Positions 31,898 to 33,570 of a stretch of DNA of 33,570 nt are shown here, in pieces. The notes beneath the pieces are model-generated. The model worked only from the letters and a program-made list of their open reading frames with translations, had not been told where the DNA came from and did no database searches. This stretch comes from Bacillota bacterium (GTDB taxonomy: Bacteria; Bacillota; Dethiobacteria; DTU022). Position 1 is the first letter of the stretch, and each line of letters begins with the position of its first letter. A program made the position numbers and the translations under genes. Location of the stretch: assembly GCA_019428945.1 (NCBI GenBank), contig JAHYJM010000014.1, positions 1 to 33,570 on the forward strand, read 5' to 3'.

Positions 31898-33478
31898 ATG
31901 AAACATTTTTTATCTGATCATTCCGGCAGCTTACGCGAAAAAGTGGTTATCCTTGATTTTGGAGGCCAGTACAGCATGCTGATCGCCCGCAGGATCAGGG
32001 AGTCCGGTGTCTACTGTGAGCTTGTTCCTTATGATACTTCCTGGGCTGACATAAAAGAACTGAATCCCGTTGGGATTATATTATCCGGCAGCCCGGCTTC
32101 TGTCTACAGTGAAAATGCTCCACGCTGTGATCCTGCACTTTACAGCGGTGGCGTGCCTATACTCGGTATATGCTATGGAATGCAGTTGCTTTCACTGGAA
32201 CTAGGCGGTGAAGTGAAAAGAGGCGCCCGTCCCGAGTTTGGCCGGACTTCATTCAGCATAGTTGAAAGAGAGCCGCTTTTCAGCGACGATCTTTTCCTGG
32301 ATGAAAAAAATAACTGTGGTTGGATGAGCCACCAGGATGAAGTTTTAAAACCCCCACCTGACTTTGCCATTCTGGCCAGAACAGAAAACAATACTATGGC
32401 AGCAATCGGTGATCATGACCGTAAAATATACGGATTGCAGTTTCATCCGGAGGTATTCCATACTCCCGGAGGAAACAATGTTGTAAAGAATTTTCTTTTC
32501 ACAGTCTGTGGGTGCAGTCAGACCTGGACCCCGCGCAGTTTCGTTGATGATGCCGTAGAGGTAATCAGAAAAACTCTGGGTGAGAAAGACAAAGTGGTAT
32601 GCGCATTAAGCGGTGGAGTCGATTCGTCTGTTGTTGCATTTTTGCTCGACAAGGCAATCGGCGAAAGAGCTGTTTATATCTTTGTCGATCATGGGTTATT
32701 AAGGCTGGGCGAAGCAGATCAGGTAACGAAGCTATACCGGGAAAAGCTGAAAGGCCGGTTTATACATATAAATGCCCGCGAGCAGTTTCTAGGTAAGCTG
32801 GAAGGTGTTGTTGATCCGGAAAAGAAGAGAATGATCATCGGTGCAGAGTTTATTAATGTATTTAAAGAAAAAGCGCTCTCGATGGGTGATATCACCTACC
32901 TTGCTCAGGGAACCATCTATCCGGATGTAATTGAAAGCGGCTCTGTTAATGGAGCAGCGGTAATTAAATCGCACCACAATGTTGGTGGGCTGCCTGAGGA
33001 GCTTGGTTTTGATTTAATTGAACCGCTGCGGGAACTATTTAAAGACGAAGTGCGCCTGGTCGGCGCTGAACTTGGTCTTCCAGACTCAATTCTGAAGAGA
33101 CAACCTTTCCCCGGCCCCGGGCTTGCGGTCAGAATTATCGGTGAAATAACTGAAGGAAAGCTGACCATCCTGAAAAAAGCAGATGCTATTTTCAGGGAAG
33201 AGATTATAAATTCAGGGTTATCATCTGACCTCTGGCAGTACTTTGCAGTCTATACAGGGATAGATGTTGTCGGAGTTAAAGGTGATGACAGGCATTACGG
33301 CCCTGTTATAGCTCTGCGGGCAGTGTATTCTGAAGACGCAATGACCGCTGACTGGGCCAGATTGCCGCACGATCTGCTCGAGAAAACTTCGGCAAGAATT
33401 ACCGGAGAAATAGTAGAAGCCGCCCGGGTAGTTTATGACATAACCTCAAAACCGCCGGGAACAATTGAATGGGAGTAA
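31898..33478 (+). CDS. guaA: GMP synthase (glutamine-hydrolysing)
   Basis: This enzyme converts XMP to GMP with ATP and glutamine. The product is 526 residues. The glutaminase domain has the nucleophile cysteine in GICYGMQ and the His-Glu in FHPEVF; the ATP pyrophosphatase domain has the loop ALSGGVDSS, and the dimerisation domain ends PPGTIEWE. The ATG at 31898 is chosen because GGAGG lies 12 bases before it, a little long, and the longer frame from 31811 lies within purF. It follows purF by 28 bases and so forms a purine operon with it. No purine riboswitch was seen ahead of either gene. Confidence 0.97.
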   Translation: MKHFLSDHSGSLREKVVILDFGGQYSMLIARRIRESGVYCELVPYDTSWADIKELNPVGIILSGSPASVYSENAPRCDPALYSGGVPILGICYGMQLLSLELGGEVKRGARPEFGRTSFSIVEREPLFSDDLFLDEKNNCGWMSHQDEVLKPPPDFAILARTENNTMAAIGDHDRKIYGLQFHPEVFHTPGGNNVVKNFLFTVCGCSQTWTPRSFVDDAVEVIRKTLGEKDKVVCALSGGVDSSVVAFLLDKAIGERAVYIFVDHGLLRLGEADQVTKLYREKLKGRFIHINAREQFLGKLEGVVDPEKKRMIIGAEFINVFKEKALSMGDITYLAQGTIYPDVIESGSVNGAAVIKSHHNVGGLPEELGFDLIEPLRELFKDEVRLVGAELGLPDSILKRQPFPGPGLAVRIIGEITEGKLTILKKADAIFREEIINSGLSSDLWQYFAVYTGIDVVGVKGDDRHYGPVIALRAVYSEDAMTADWARLPHDLLEKTSARITGEIVEAARVVYDITSKPPGTIEWE

Positions 33479-33534
33479 TCTGATTCTGCGAGATTAGCCA
33501 TATGTTTTCCTATATCCATACATGTCTGTACAAT

Positions 33535-33567
33535 AAACCTCCTCGTCCCGGGTGGGAGAGGAGGTTT
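33535..33567 (+). terminator. hairpin after guaA at window edge (probable terminator)
   Basis: A perfect 10-bp stem AAACCTCCTC/GAGGAGGTTT around a GC-rich loop lies 56 bases after guaA. Only three bases follow before the window ends, so a T-run cannot be checked beyond TTT. Confidence 0.55.
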
Positions 33568-33570
33568 GCC

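Overview
The window looks like chromosomal DNA from an anaerobic Firmicute of the class Clostridia. Supporting signs are strong AGGAGG-type ribosome binding sites, a Rex redox repressor, small Firmicutes families (DUF503/YlxP, YtqB/MnmM, DUF5317), a B12-dependent ribonucleotide reductase, a GSI-alpha type glutamine synthetase followed by an ANTAR regulator, and HD-GYP signalling. The genus cannot be fixed from sequence alone; a syntrophic or fatty-acid-using clostridial lineage would fit the acyl-activation genes. No phage, IS element or CRISPR array was seen. The clearest selfish element is an intein.

Layout. 1-2975 (+): arginine biosynthesis, argD (3' end only), argG and argH; argH appears to start at a CTG codon that overlaps the argG stop. 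3021-8209 (-): a DnaQ-like exonuclease, a cNMP/CBS/DUF294 nucleotidyltransferase-like signalling protein, a long-chain acyl-CoA synthetase and a DUF456 membrane protein. 8454-13445 (+): a small two-helix membrane protein, a sodium:solute symporter and two tandem, divergent PaaK-like adenylating enzymes, closed by a good terminator. Together 3021-13445 reads as a carboxylic acid uptake, activation and control region; a symporter, small membrane partner, CBS/DUF294 protein and exonuclease are also found together near acetate permeases in proteobacteria. 13622-15106 (+): a soluble PAS histidine kinase and a stand-alone receiver. 15182-19060 (+): radical SAM protein, DUF503 protein, MnmM-like methyltransferase, polyprenyl diphosphate synthase and Rex. 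19128-19541 (+): five tRNAs (Asp, Phe, Gly, Cys, Leu) behind a near-consensus promoter and ahead of a terminator.

19665-25912 (-): DUF5317 membrane protein, membrane-bound HD-GYP phosphodiesterase, a 25-residue candidate membrane peptide, an unrecognised two-part protein, and nrdJ carrying a 366-residue LAGLIDADG intein placed exactly before the catalytic thiyl-radical cysteine. 26119-28117 (+): a tiny very basic peptide, an FmdB zinc-ribbon protein whose cysteine-rich tail is cut by an in-frame TGA, and pyrG. 28074-30118 (-): an ANTAR response regulator and glnA. The glnA leader has a perfect consensus promoter, a 5'-terminal hairpin with a hexaloop and an overlapping intrinsic terminator, suggesting antitermination by the ANTAR protein encoded just downstream. 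30394-33478 (+): purF and guaA, with a hairpin at the window edge.

The best candidates for something new are the glnA leader/ANTAR pair, the interrupted FmdB tail, the symporter plus degenerate PaaK-like pair, and the two probable CTG starts. The intein is well supported but belongs to a known class.
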